Origin: Azospirillum lipoferum 4B
GTDB taxonomy: Bacteria; Pseudomonadota; Alphaproteobacteria; Azospirillales; Azospirillaceae
Length of the DNA stretch: 64,000 nucleotides
Direction: 5' to 3'
Assembly: GCF_000283655.1 (NCBI RefSeq)
Contig: NC_016586.1
Span: 573,001 to 637,000 of the forward strand
Each line of letters begins with the position of its first letter. The first letter of the stretch is position 1. Position numbers and translations under genes: made by a program. Positions 27,723 to 36,863 of the stretch are shown in pieces. The notes beneath the pieces were generated by a model. That model was not told the origin of the DNA. It saw only the letters and a list, made by a program, of their open reading frames with translations, and did no database searches.

Positions 27723-29546
27723 ATGCGTTCCACCCAACAGATCGCCGAGCACGCGACCTTCCAGAATTTCGCCAACTGCTATTGGCGGGAGATCGACGCC
27801 GGCCGGACCACCCGGCACGGCACGGAGGCCGAGCCCGGCGTCGAATGCGTCGAATGGCTGCTGCCGTCGCAGCGGACAGCCCTGCGGGCGGAGATCGTCT
27901 CGCGCTCGCTGTGCGGCCCCTGCGGCTTCGGACGCATCTGGAAGCGCGCCCTTCCGGACGGCTCCGCCGATACCGCCTGGCAACCGACCGAACCCTTCAC
28001 CGCGCTCTGCTGTCTGGCCGGCGAGAGCTATCGCCGGATGGAGGGGAAAGGCGCCGGGGCCGACCTGCGCGGCAGCGAGCTGGAGCTGCTGCTGCGCGTC
28101 CTGCAAAGCTACCAGTCGGTCCAGCGCTACCTTGATGCCAGCCCGACAGCGGATCCGGCAACGGACGACGACGAGGACGAGTTCATCGCCGCCGAACAGT
28201 CGCTGGTCTTCGGCCACTGGCTGCACCCCACGCCCAAGAGCCTTCAGGGCATGACGCCGTGGCAGCAGCCGGTCTATGCGCCGGAACTGGGCGGACGCTT
28301 CCGGCTGCGCTGGTTCGCCGCCCCGGCGGCGCGGGTCAGCCACCGCTCTGCCATCCGCCAAACGGCGCCGGAAATGATCGCCGCCATTCTGGGCGACGCC
28401 ATCGCCCGGCTCGCCCCCCGCGAGGACGAGCTGCTGATTCCGATGCACCCGCTCCAGGCCGAGGCGCTGGCGTTGGACCCGGCGGTGCAGGCGATGCTGG
28501 AGCGCGGCACGCTGCGGGCGCTGGGCGACGCCGGGCCGCAATTCACCGCCACCTCGTCGGTGCGGACGGTCTACAGCCCGGACAGCCCGTGGATGCTGAA
28601 ATTCTCGCTGCCGGTGCGCATCACCAATTCCATCCGCGTCAACCGCCGACACGAGCTGGACGCCGGCGTCATCATGGCCAAGCTGATCGGCGCCATCGGA
28701 CGGGAGTCGGGCCGCGATATGGGTCCGCGCTTCGGCTTCGTGCTCGACCCCGCCTACATCACGCTGGAGTCGCCGGATGGCGGCGAGAGCGGGTTCGAGG
28801 TGATCCTGCGCGAGAACCCCTTCGCCGGAGGGCGCCAGCGCGGCGTCGCCACCATCGCGGCGCTGGCCGCCGATCCGCTTCCCGGCCGTCCATCCCGGCT
28901 GGAGCGGGTCGTCCGCCGCGTCGCGATGGAACGGAAAGGCGGCGTGGCGGAGGCGGCGCGGCGCTGGTTCGACGCCTATCTCGACTGCGCGCTCGATCCG
29001 GTGCTGCGCCTGTACGACACGCATGGCGTGGCGCTGGAGGCGCACCAGCAGAACGGGCTGCTCGAACTGCGGGACGGGATGCCCGCCCGCTTCCTCTACC
29101 GCGACAACCAGGGCTTCTATTTGTCGGCCGCCTGTCGCGACCGGCTGCGCCGGCTGATCCCGGAGGCTGACAACATCCACTCGCTCTATTACGAGGAGGG
29201 GGAGATCAACCGCCGCTTCTCCTACTACGTCATCGTCAACCAGATCTTCTCGGTGATCGCCCGCATGGGCAAGGACCGGCTGGCGGCGGAGGAGGACCTG
29301 CTGCGCATCCTGCGCGCCCGGCTGGAGCGGCTGGCCCTGTCGCTGACCCAGGCCGGACGGCGCTTCGCCGAAGGGGTGCTGGACAGCCCGACCATCGGGG
29401 CCAAGCTGAACCTGACGACCCGCCTGCTGAACATCGACGAGCTTCAGGCCGCCAACGAGGCCGATCTTTACGCCCAATGGCCAAACCCGCTGTGCCGAAC
29501 CGGCGCCGCGGCAGCCGAGCGGGGATTCCATGCCCTTTCCGCGTGA
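27723..29546 (+). CDS. asbA: Siderophore synthetase, IucA/IucC family (AsbA-like)
   Basis: NRPS-independent siderophore (NIS) synthetase of 607 residues. In petrobactin synthesis AsbA condenses citrate with spermidine. IucA/IucC motifs in order: SLVFGHWLHPTPKS, LIPMHPLQAEAL, TSSVRTVYSPDSPW, KFSLPVRITNSIR, EAHQQNGLLEL and the C-terminal FhuF-like part (RFLYRDNQGFYLS, VNQIFSVIARMG). ATG 27723 gives a full-length family member. It overlaps the next gene by 17 bases. Placed first in an operon whose later members match AsbB, AsbC, AsbD/E and AsbF, so AsbA is the natural assignment, although exact polyamine choice is unproven. Confidence 0.9.
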   Translation: MRSTQQIAEHATFQNFANCYWREIDAGRTTRHGTEAEPGVECVEWLLPSQRTALRAEIVSRSLCGPCGFGRIWKRALPDGSADTAWQPTEPFTALCCLAGESYRRMEGKGAGADLRGSELELLLRVLQSYQSVQRYLDASPTADPATDDDEDEFIAAEQSLVFGHWLHPTPKSLQGMTPWQQPVYAPELGGRFRLRWFAAPAARVSHRSAIRQTAPEMIAAILGDAIARLAPREDELLIPMHPLQAEALALDPAVQAMLERGTLRALGDAGPQFTATSSVRTVYSPDSPWMLKFSLPVRITNSIRVNRRHELDAGVIMAKLIGAIGRESGRDMGPRFGFVLDPAYITLESPDGGESGFEVILRENPFAGGRQRGVATIAALAADPLPGRPSRLERVVRRVAMERKGGVAEAARRWFDAYLDCALDPVLRLYDTHGVALEAHQQNGLLELRDGMPARFLYRDNQGFYLSAACRDRLRRLIPEADNIHSLYYEEGEINRRFSYYVIVNQIFSVIARMGKDRLAAEEDLLRILRARLERLALSLTQAGRRFAEGVLDSPTIGAKLNLTTRLLNIDELQAANEADLYAQWPNPLCRTGAAAAERGFHALSA

Positions 29547-31299
29547 CCTGCCCGGCCGCCCGGAGGAACGGCCAGCGGAACGTGTGGTCCGCCAGCTTGC
29601 CGCCGCCCTGCTGTTCGAGGGGATCGTCGAACCGGCGACCGACGGGGAAGAGGGGGAAGACCGCCGGTTCGTCTGGCGATCCAGCGGGCGGGAATTCCGC
29701 TGCCTCGCCTCCATCGGGCCATTCGGCCGCCCGCGCATCCGGACGGGATCGGTCGAGATGCGGGGCGAGGACGGCAACTGGCGCGCCGCCACGCTCGACC
29801 GGATGGTCGCCGGGCTGGACGCCCCGGAACCGCATCTGGCCGGCCTGCTGGCCGAGCTGGAGCGTACGGTGTCGCTCTGCCGCTGGAACGCCGCCAACCT
29901 GCCGGCCACCCCGCGCCGCGGCCTGCCCTTTCCCGATCTGGAATGCCGGCTGGAGGAGGGGCATCCCTATCATCCCTGCTTCAAGGCGCGGCTGGGCTTC
30001 GACGAGGCCGACCATGCCGCCTTCGGGCCGGAGGTCGGTCAGCGCTTCCAGCTGGTCTGGCTGCTGGTCGCCCGCTCCTGCCTGCATCTGGCGATCCCCG
30101 GCGCAATCCCCGGTGAGGAGGAGAAGTTTTGGCAGTCGGAACTCGGACCCGCCGCCTGGGCGGAGATCCAGCGGCGGCGGGAGGAGCTGAACCTGCCGGC
30201 GACCGACTATTGCCTGTTGCCGCTGCACCCCTGGCAATGGTGGGACCTGCGCGAGGGGGAGGGGGCGCCCTGGCTGCGGCCCTGGCTGGCCGACGGCCGC
30301 GCCGTCTGCCTGGGGCCGCTGGGCGACCATTACCGGGCGAGCCAGTCGGTCCGCACGGTGATGAACGCCGACGACCCGCGCAAGGCCGACGTGAAGCTGG
30401 CGCTGAACATCGTCAACACCGCCTCCCGCCGCATCATCGACCCGCATTCGGTCTGCACCGGCCCGGCCATCTCCGACTGGCTGAGCGCGGTGGTGGCGGG
30501 CGATGCCGACTTCCGCGACCGTTATCCGCTGACCCTGCTGCCGGAATATGCGGGAATCATCGCCGACCGCGATGGCCCGCTGGCCGGACAGATGGCGGCG
30601 CTGTGGCGGCGCAGCGTGCAGTCCACCCTGGGCGAGGGCGAGTCCGCCATCCCCTTCAACATGCTGATGGTGACGGAGGCCGACGGGTCCACCTTCGCCG
30701 CACCCTGGATCGAACGCTATGGGCTGCTGCCCTGGCTGGACCGGCTGCTGGAGGTGGCGGTTCTGCCGGTCTGGCATCTGCTGGTCCGCCACGGCATCGC
30801 GGTGGAAGCGCACGGCCAGAACATGGTGCTGGTCCACCGCGACGGCTGGCCGGTGCGGCTGATCCTGCGCGACTTCCACGACAGCGTGGAATACGCGCCG
30901 GACTTCGTGGCCGACCCCGGCCTGCTGCCGGATTTCCCCAACCTGCACCCGGCCTATCGCGACGCGCCGCCCGACCGCTATTACTGGGCCGGCGGGGTCG
31001 ACGCGCTGCGCGAGCTGGCGATGGACACGCTGTTCGTCTTCAATTTGACCGACGTGTCCGACCTGCTGGCCCTGAAGCACGGGCTGCCCGAGCCGGAGTT
31101 CTGGCGGCGGGTCCACGACCTGCTGGAGGCCCACGCCCGCCGCCACGGGCTGGAGGAGCGGCACCGCCGCGTCGGCCATGCCGCACCCGAGATCCTCACC
31201 GAATCCCTGCTGCGCGGAAAGCTGCTGCGCGCGCGGGAGGAGATTCACCACACCGTCCCCAACATCTTCGCGCGCTTCGCGCTTGAGGGCTCCCGATGA
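29530..31299 (+). CDS. asbB: Siderophore synthetase, IucA/IucC family (AsbB-like)
   Basis: Second NIS synthetase, 589 residues. AsbB adds the second polyamine arm or condenses dihydroxybenzoyl-spermidine with the citryl intermediate. Motifs: CLLPLHPWQWW, ASQSVRTVMNADDP, KLALNIVNTASRRI, VEAHGQNMVLVHRDG, RLILRDFHDSVEY. Its start lies inside the asbA 3' end and its stop overlaps the start of the AMP ligase (ATGA at 31296-31299), so all three are translationally coupled. Confidence 0.9.
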   Translation: MPFPRDLPGRPEERPAERVVRQLAAALLFEGIVEPATDGEEGEDRRFVWRSSGREFRCLASIGPFGRPRIRTGSVEMRGEDGNWRAATLDRMVAGLDAPEPHLAGLLAELERTVSLCRWNAANLPATPRRGLPFPDLECRLEEGHPYHPCFKARLGFDEADHAAFGPEVGQRFQLVWLLVARSCLHLAIPGAIPGEEEKFWQSELGPAAWAEIQRRREELNLPATDYCLLPLHPWQWWDLREGEGAPWLRPWLADGRAVCLGPLGDHYRASQSVRTVMNADDPRKADVKLALNIVNTASRRIIDPHSVCTGPAISDWLSAVVAGDADFRDRYPLTLLPEYAGIIADRDGPLAGQMAALWRRSVQSTLGEGESAIPFNMLMVTEADGSTFAAPWIERYGLLPWLDRLLEVAVLPVWHLLVRHGIAVEAHGQNMVLVHRDGWPVRLILRDFHDSVEYAPDFVADPGLLPDFPNLHPAYRDAPPDRYYWAGGVDALRELAMDTLFVFNLTDVSDLLALKHGLPEPEFWRRVHDLLEAHARRHGLEERHRRVGHAAPEILTESLLRGKLLRAREEIHHTVPNIFARFALEGSR

Positions 31300-32558
31300 T
31301 CCGCATCGACGACCGATCCTATTCGCAGGCCGAGCTGGAGTCGCTGACCGCCGCCCATGCCGGGCGGGCCCGCCTGTCCGACCGCCCCGGTGCCCGCTTC
31401 GCCGTCTGTTTCACCGACACCATCGACTGGCTCGCCCTGTTCTTCGCCATCCGGGCGGCGGGCGGCAGCCTGTTGCCGCTGCACCCCTCCACCCCGCTGG
31501 AGGCGGCGCGGCGGCTGGCGCGCGAAGCCGGCTGCCATGCGCTCTACCACAACAGCCTGACGGCGGAGGAGATCGCCCCCCTGCCGGCGGAGCCGGGGCC
31601 GGGCCAGCTCCTGCAGATGAGTTCCGGCACCACCGGCGCGCCCAAGCGCATCGCACGCAGCTGGTCGGAAATCGACCGCGAGATCGAGAGTTATGTCGGC
31701 TTCTTCACCGAGCCGGCCGGGATGACCCCGGTGATCGCCTGCCCGACCACCCATTCCTACGGGCTGATCTGCGGGTTGCTGGTCGGGCTGCGCCGCGGGG
31801 CGGAGCCGGTGATCCTCGACACCACCAACCCGAAATTCCTGCTGAAGGCGCTGCGGCAGATCGAGAAGCCTCTGCTCTACTCCTCCCCCGTCATCCTGCA
31901 CACGCTGGCCCGGCTGATGCCGGAGGGCGAGCGCATCCATGCGGCGATGACCTCCGGCACGCTGTTGCCGGAACCCTGGTTCGAGCGGATCCGCGGCAAG
32001 ACCACCCACATGTTCCAGCAATATGGCTGCTCGGAAGCCGGCTGCATCGCGATCAACCCGGACATGGCGGGCAGCGCCGAACTGGGCCGCGTGCTGCCCC
32101 ACCACAGCCTGTCCACCGGCACCGCGGATGCCCCGGCCGAGATCGTGCTGTCGGTTTCTGGCGATCAAGGCCCGGATGGCGAAATCCGCACCCGCGACCT
32201 GGGCTATCTGCGCGACGACGGCATGCTGATGTTCGTGTCGCGGCTGGACGACACCATCAACGTCGCCGGCCTCAACGTCTATCCGCAGGAGGTGGAGGAT
32301 GTGGCGATGGCGCTGCCCGGCGTCACCGACGCCGTCGCCTTCCGCCGCACCGACCGCTTCGCCGGCGAACGGGTCGCCCTGCTGTTCTCCGCCGCTGCCG
32401 AGGTGACGGACAACGCGCTGCGCGACTGGTGCCGGGAGAATCTGGCCGCCCACCAGCAGCCGGGCGAGCTGATCCGCGCCGACGCCCTGCCGCGCATGGC
32501 CAATGGCAAGATCAGCCGGCGCGAGGTCGCCGCCCGCTATGCGGAGGCCGCGGAATGA
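31296..32558 (+). CDS. asbC: 3,4-dihydroxybenzoate-AMP ligase (AsbC-like)
   Basis: Adenylating enzyme of 420 residues that would activate 3,4-dihydroxybenzoate and load it on the carrier domain encoded next. ANL superfamily motifs: P-loop MSSGTTGAPKRI around residue 110, QQYGCSEAGCI, RDLGYLRDDGM and the C-terminal GKISRREVA with the catalytic Lys. It is shorter than many acyl-CoA synthetases, as is AsbC. The stop overlaps the next start (ATGA at 32555-32558). Confidence 0.88.
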   Translation: MIRIDDRSYSQAELESLTAAHAGRARLSDRPGARFAVCFTDTIDWLALFFAIRAAGGSLLPLHPSTPLEAARRLAREAGCHALYHNSLTAEEIAPLPAEPGPGQLLQMSSGTTGAPKRIARSWSEIDREIESYVGFFTEPAGMTPVIACPTTHSYGLICGLLVGLRRGAEPVILDTTNPKFLLKALRQIEKPLLYSSPVILHTLARLMPEGERIHAAMTSGTLLPEPWFERIRGKTTHMFQQYGCSEAGCIAINPDMAGSAELGRVLPHHSLSTGTADAPAEIVLSVSGDQGPDGEIRTRDLGYLRDDGMLMFVSRLDDTINVAGLNVYPQEVEDVAMALPGVTDAVAFRRTDRFAGERVALLFSAAAEVTDNALRDWCRENLAAHQQPGELIRADALPRMANGKISRREVAARYAEAAE

Positions 32559-33850
32559 CATCGGCCATGACCGAAAATGAGGTTGTAGACGCGATTCATA
32601 CGGTCCTGCGCGACCATCTGCAGAACCGGCATCTCGACCGCTTCGGCCCGGACGCCCGGCTGAACGAGGATCTCTACCTCGATTCCGTGCTGATGATGGA
32701 GCTGTTCCTGCAGTTGGAGCTGTCCTTCGGGCTGGAGGCGCCGGACGAGCTGATCACCTCGCGCGATCTGGCGACGGTGGCCGACGTGGCCGGCCTGTTC
32801 GCCGGCACCCGCCCGGCCGCCGCCGCGGAGGAGCTTCCCCCCGGCAGCGTCCATGGCGAGGAGTATCAGGACCTCAAGATCCACTGCTTCGTCAGCTGCG
32901 TCTGCGATGCGCTGAAGCGGGCGGGGATCGACCATCGCCCCTTCTATTTCGGGGTGTGGGACGCCGGGTTCGAGGTCGGAGCCGACCGGGTGCTGCGCTA
33001 TCACGGGCCGACCGTCAGCCACGATTTCTTCCGCGACTGGTACCGCCGCCTCTACGGGGCGGAGGTGCGGCAATGGTACGACCATGGCCGCAGCAAGGAG
33101 GACAACCTCGCCCTGCTGGTCGATCTGGTGGAACGGCGGTCGGACAGCCTTTCCATCATGGCGATGATCGATCTGTTCCACCTGCCGGAGCGGGAGAACA
33201 AGTTCAACCAGAACCCCTTCCCGCATTACCTGATGCTGGAGACCGGCAGCGATCCGGCGGTCTTCATGGTCCGCGACCCCGATTTCCGCTGGGAAGGCGA
33301 GATCGCGCGGGACCGCATCGCCACCGCCTTCCTCCAGCCCAGCGTCGCCGGCGGCTATCTGTTCGACCGGCGCGAGCTGCGCCCTGCCCGGCCCGCCGAC
33401 ATCGCCGCCTATTTCGAAGCCTGCTTCCTGCCCGATGCCAACCCGCTGACCGCTGCGGTGCGCGGCATCCTGACGGCGCATCTGGACGGAACCGACGGGC
33501 TGTCGCCGGCCGGCCTTTCGCATGCGCTGCGCGAACTGCCGGTGTTCGCCATCCGCAAATACGCCTGCGAGCACGGCTTCGCCTTTTTCTGGCGGGCGCT
33601 GCGCCTGCCCGACGACAGCTTCCTCGCCCGCTGCGACGAGATCGAGGAGCTGTTCCAGGGCTTCAAGTCCCTGCAATACGGGATCCTCCGCCTCGCCCAG
33701 ACCGGCGACACCGGACTCGCCCCCGACCTGTTCGCGCGGCTCGACCTGCTGGACCGGCAGGAAACGGCCTTGAAGGGCGAGCTTGCCGCCGTCTTCCGGC
33801 AATGGCGCGCCGCCGCTATCCCCGCCCCCCTTTCCGCCGAGGTGGCGTGA
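32555..33850 (+). CDS. AsbD-AsbE fusion: aryl carrier protein plus condensing enzyme
   Basis: 431 residues combining two petrobactin functions. Residues 1-90 are an acyl/aryl carrier protein with the phosphopantetheine Ser at 44 in DLYLDSVLMMEL. A linker rich in Ala/Pro (about 88-102) leads to an AsbE-like domain (DUF6005 type), starting EEYQDLKIHCFVSCVCDALK, which would transfer the dihydroxybenzoyl group to spermidine or its citryl conjugate. In Bacillus anthracis these are separate genes asbD and asbE; here one frame runs through both with no stop or frameshift. Overlaps asbC by 4 bases and asbF by 1 base (TGATG). Confidence 0.85.
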   Translation: MTSAMTENEVVDAIHTVLRDHLQNRHLDRFGPDARLNEDLYLDSVLMMELFLQLELSFGLEAPDELITSRDLATVADVAGLFAGTRPAAAAEELPPGSVHGEEYQDLKIHCFVSCVCDALKRAGIDHRPFYFGVWDAGFEVGADRVLRYHGPTVSHDFFRDWYRRLYGAEVRQWYDHGRSKEDNLALLVDLVERRSDSLSIMAMIDLFHLPERENKFNQNPFPHYLMLETGSDPAVFMVRDPDFRWEGEIARDRIATAFLQPSVAGGYLFDRRELRPARPADIAAYFEACFLPDANPLTAAVRGILTAHLDGTDGLSPAGLSHALRELPVFAIRKYACEHGFAFFWRALRLPDDSFLARCDEIEELFQGFKSLQYGILRLAQTGDTGLAPDLFARLDLLDRQETALKGELAAVFRQWRAAAIPAPLSAEVA

Positions 33851-34716
33851 TGAGACTGTCGCTCTGCACCATCAGCTTCCGCCACCATCTGGTGTCGCTG
33901 GAGGATCTGGCCGTCTGGGCCGCCGGCAACGGCTTCCAGGGGATCGAGCTGTGGGGGGCACATGCCCGCAATATGGCGGCGGTGTCCGACCGCGGCGGCG
34001 ACTGGCTGGCGCAGTTCGGCCTGTCGGTGCCGATGGTCAGCGATTACCTGCCGCTGGACGGCGACCCCGACGCGCTGGTGCGCAAGACGCTGGACCTCTG
34101 CCGGCTGGCGCAGCGCTGGGGTGCGCCCAAGATCCGGACCTTCGCCGGCGGCACCGGCAGTGCCGAGACCTCGCCGGAGCGCAGGATCTTCATCGCGGAG
34201 CGGCTGCGAACGCTGTGCGGGCTGGCCGCCGACCATGGGCTATCGCTGCTGGTGGAGACCCACCCCGGCACGCTGGCCGACAACCTGACGGCCACCCGCG
34301 CGCTGATCGCCGCGGTCGGCCACCCGGCGCTGAAGGTCAATTTCGACGTGCTGCATGTCTGGGAGGGCGGCGACGATCCGGTGGCGGCCCGGCGGGCGCT
34401 GCGTCCGCATATCGGCCATTATCACCTGAAGAACATCCGCGACCGCGACGACCTGTCGGTGTTCGAGCCGGCCAATGTCTATGCCGCGGCCGGACGGCGC
34501 GACGGCATGGTGCCGCTGTTCGACGGGGTGGTGGATTATCGCCGCTTCCTCGCCGAGCTGGCGGACGATCCGGCGGCGGAAGGCTCGCTGGAGTGGTTCG
34601 GCGACGATTGCTATGCGGTGCTGCGCCGCGACCGCGACGATGTCGAGGCGGCCCTGGCCCCGATGGCGGGCGTCCTGCCCCGCCGTGTCGCCGGAACCCG
34701 GCACGGCGCAGCGTAG
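33850..34716 (+). CDS. asbF: 3-dehydroshikimate dehydratase (AsbF-like)
   Basis: TIM-barrel enzyme of 288 residues that turns 3-dehydroshikimate into 3,4-dihydroxybenzoate, the catecholate unit of petrobactin. Candidate metal ligands as in AsbF: Glu in LLVETHPGTL, Asp in KVNFDVLHVWEGG, His in GHYHLKNIRD and Glu in GSLEWFGDDC. The ATG overlaps the stop of the AsbD-E gene. Other members of this fold isomerise sugars, but the position at the end of an asb operon makes the dehydratase function far more likely. Confidence 0.88.
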   Translation: MRLSLCTISFRHHLVSLEDLAVWAAGNGFQGIELWGAHARNMAAVSDRGGDWLAQFGLSVPMVSDYLPLDGDPDALVRKTLDLCRLAQRWGAPKIRTFAGGTGSAETSPERRIFIAERLRTLCGLAADHGLSLLVETHPGTLADNLTATRALIAAVGHPALKVNFDVLHVWEGGDDPVAARRALRPHIGHYHLKNIRDRDDLSVFEPANVYAAAGRRDGMVPLFDGVVDYRRFLAELADDPAAEGSLEWFGDDCYAVLRRDRDDVEAALAPMAGVLPRRVAGTRHGAA

Positions 34717-35194
34717 CGCGCCGGCGGCGGTCCCGACCGGAACGGAAACGCACGGTGAAATGGCGCGGAGCGCGCGTGATTGCGGTCGGAAGCACCGTCC
34801 CGCTCGCCGCAGCCATCTGCTTCATCGCCAACGGACTCGTCGGGTTCTGGAAAAAATCGCCTTACCACCTTGGCCGGCGAAACACGGGAGCCACGCGGTT
34901 CCGGCAGCAAAAGAGCATGAGACCGGACACCCATATGGTCGTTGCCGCAGCCGGACGCTCAGTCCGGTCACTCATGACGGAATTGGATGCTCCCGGCAGA
35001 TCGGACATTTGCCGGCACCTCAAGGCCGGTCTCTTTCGAATGCGTGGTATCGAAGGAAACCAACGCACAAAGCAGGATTAAAGACTGCACTCAAATAGTA
35101 TTTTTTAGCATTAGCACCGAAGAACAGCCAATTTTTACCTGATTTTTCCTAATATATGCCCCGGCGACTCCGTCAATATCTATTGGTGGACGAG
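34717..35194. other. Intergenic region, AT-rich toward its right end
   Basis: No gene is recognised in these 478 bases. Open frames here have no family features. Bases 35085-35160 are clearly AT-rich for this genome (runs such as TATTTTTTAGC and CCTAATATATGCC), unlike the flanking coding DNA. This marks the border between the siderophore operon and the scar region with a gene fragment and an insertion sequence. Confidence 0.5.
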
Positions 35195-35757
35195 ATGTCA
35201 GTGCGGGTTGCGAGAAACAAATCTTTAACAGGCACTGTACCGGCCGGCCTGAATAGCATGGAAATCTGCGCCGCCATCGTCCGGCGGATCGGCCGGCCCC
35301 ATGAGGAGGCGACTGCCGCAGCCGGTCTCGTCGCCTTCGGCTGGCTTCCCATCGGCCACATCTATTCGGCCGGCGAGGGACACAACGACATGGCGATGGT
35401 CGTCCTCATGCTGCTGTGGCTGATGCGCCGTCCCTCCGGCGACCGTGCCGGCCCGCTGGCGCTGGCGGCGTCGGCCGCCTGCAAATACACCAGCGCCGTC
35501 CTGGTCTCCGTCGATCCGCTCTACAGGGTCGGCAAGTCCAGGCGCATGGATCTCAGGAGCTTCCTGGTTGCATATCTTCTGCGCGGAATTCCGGCAGCGG
35601 CCTTCTTCCTCGCCGTCCTGTTCCTCTTCTTCCGCTCTCCCACCTTCTTCCATGGAGCCCGCGGCATGTCGGGCTGGCAGCGGCTTCAACCGGTCGACGT
35701 CGTCCGCGTGGCGGAAGGGCATTGCCGGGACGCCTGGGCATCACCCGTCCGCACCGG
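35195..35757 (+). pseudogene. Fragment of a GT87-like polyprenol-mannosyltransferase
   Basis: A reading frame with the words GLVAFGWLPIGHIYSAGEGH followed by NDMAMVVLMLLWLMRR and ALAASAACKYTSAVLVS. The E-G-HND element followed by hydrophobic helices is the pattern of integral-membrane glycosyltransferases of the GT87/DUF2029 type. A complete member has about 400 residues; only some 170 remain, and N- and C-terminal parts are missing. The frame drifts into unrelated sequence after about 35700. I regard it as a decayed gene or a gene piece left by rearrangement. Confidence 0.45.
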
Positions 35758-35774
35758 TCATGAAGGAGCGCGAG

Positions 35775-36863
35775 ATGACTGCCGGCCCGGTCGAAACCCT
35801 CGTCATGACAAGCCGGCCCACGGTTCGGCCCGCCCCTGGACGTGAGCACATGCCGCGGCCGACCCCACCGGCGGCCAGAGACAGAAACCTGGACATCATC
35901 CGCGTCACCGCCCTGGTGTTCATGGTGGCGGCCCATTGGGGGCGCGCGATGCCGGACGCCTATCGTCTCGTCAACATCATGCAATTCGTCTTCGAACTGG
36001 CGCCGGTGCTGTTCTTCTTCGCCTTCGGAATGACGCTCGACCGCTTCCTGGCAAAGCCGCTCGGCCGGCGGATCGAGGACCATCTGAAGCTGTTCATCCT
36101 GGCGGCCATCCACAGCCTGTATCAACAGAACAATCCGTTCTCCAGCGACTTCTTCATGTTTCTCTTCGCCGCCCGGCTGCTGTTCGATATCGCCGCCAGG
36201 GTCGGCGCCGCCAACCGGATGCTTGTCGGCCTTTTCCTTCTGGCGCTCTGCGGCGCCTGGGTCGCCTTGCCGCTTCCCTTCGTCTACGGCCTGTTCGTGC
36301 CATCCTTTCCCGGCTGGTTCCCTGTCTTCCCCTGGATCCTCTTCGTCGTTGCAGGCCGGGTGTTCGCCCACCACCGGCACTCACATGGTACCGCCATCCT
36401 CGCCCTGCTGGGCGTCTCGGTGGCGTTGTTCGACATCCTGGTTCTCGGTCACGGGCTGTCGAAATGGCCGCTGTCGCCCGATTACGCCCTGCTCTTCGGC
36501 AGCGGCACTGCGGTGAGCATCCTCATCCTCGACCGCATCCGTTGGCCCGCCTTCCTGCCCTGGCGAACCGTGGAGTTGCTGTCCGGCAATCTGCTGCTGG
36601 CGACGGCGCTGCATTATATCGCCGTCCTCGGGGTAACGGCGGCGCATGGCGCATTGGCTCCGATCCTCGCCGGGTCCGTTCCCGCCGCGTACCTGCCGGC
36701 GGTGTTCACGCTGGACTATGTCCTGATGACCGGTATCGCTCTCCTCATCCTGATCGCGCTGATTCACGCGACCCTGGCGGCCGGTGCGTGGCTCGACGGC
36801 CGCGGCATACTCGGCATCGCCGACACCCTGTTGCAGGGCAACGAGTCCAGGTTAATGCGATGA
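35775..36863 (+). CDS. Integral-membrane acyltransferase-like protein, 3' end altered by an insertion sequence
   Basis: 362 residues, mostly hydrophobic, with about ten membrane segments. The opening ARDRNLDIIRVTALVFMVAA plus HWGRAMPD resembles membrane acyltransferases of the heparan-N-acetyltransferase (DUF1624)/acyltransferase-3 type. AAGGAG lies 6 bases before ATG 35775. The insertion sequence begins at base 36848, so the last four codons (R-L-M-R) and the stop are supplied by it; the native C-terminus is lost or shortened. Function, possibly polysaccharide decoration alongside the glycosyltransferase remnant, is inferred. Confidence 0.65.
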   Translation: MTAGPVETLVMTSRPTVRPAPGREHMPRPTPPAARDRNLDIIRVTALVFMVAAHWGRAMPDAYRLVNIMQFVFELAPVLFFFAFGMTLDRFLAKPLGRRIEDHLKLFILAAIHSLYQQNNPFSSDFFMFLFAARLLFDIAARVGAANRMLVGLFLLALCGAWVALPLPFVYGLFVPSFPGWFPVFPWILFVVAGRVFAHHRHSHGTAILALLGVSVALFDILVLGHGLSKWPLSPDYALLFGSGTAVSILILDRIRWPAFLPWRTVELLSGNLLLATALHYIAVLGVTAAHGALAPILAGSVPAAYLPAVFTLDYVLMTGIALLILIALIHATLAAGAWLDGRGILGIADTLLQGNESRLMR

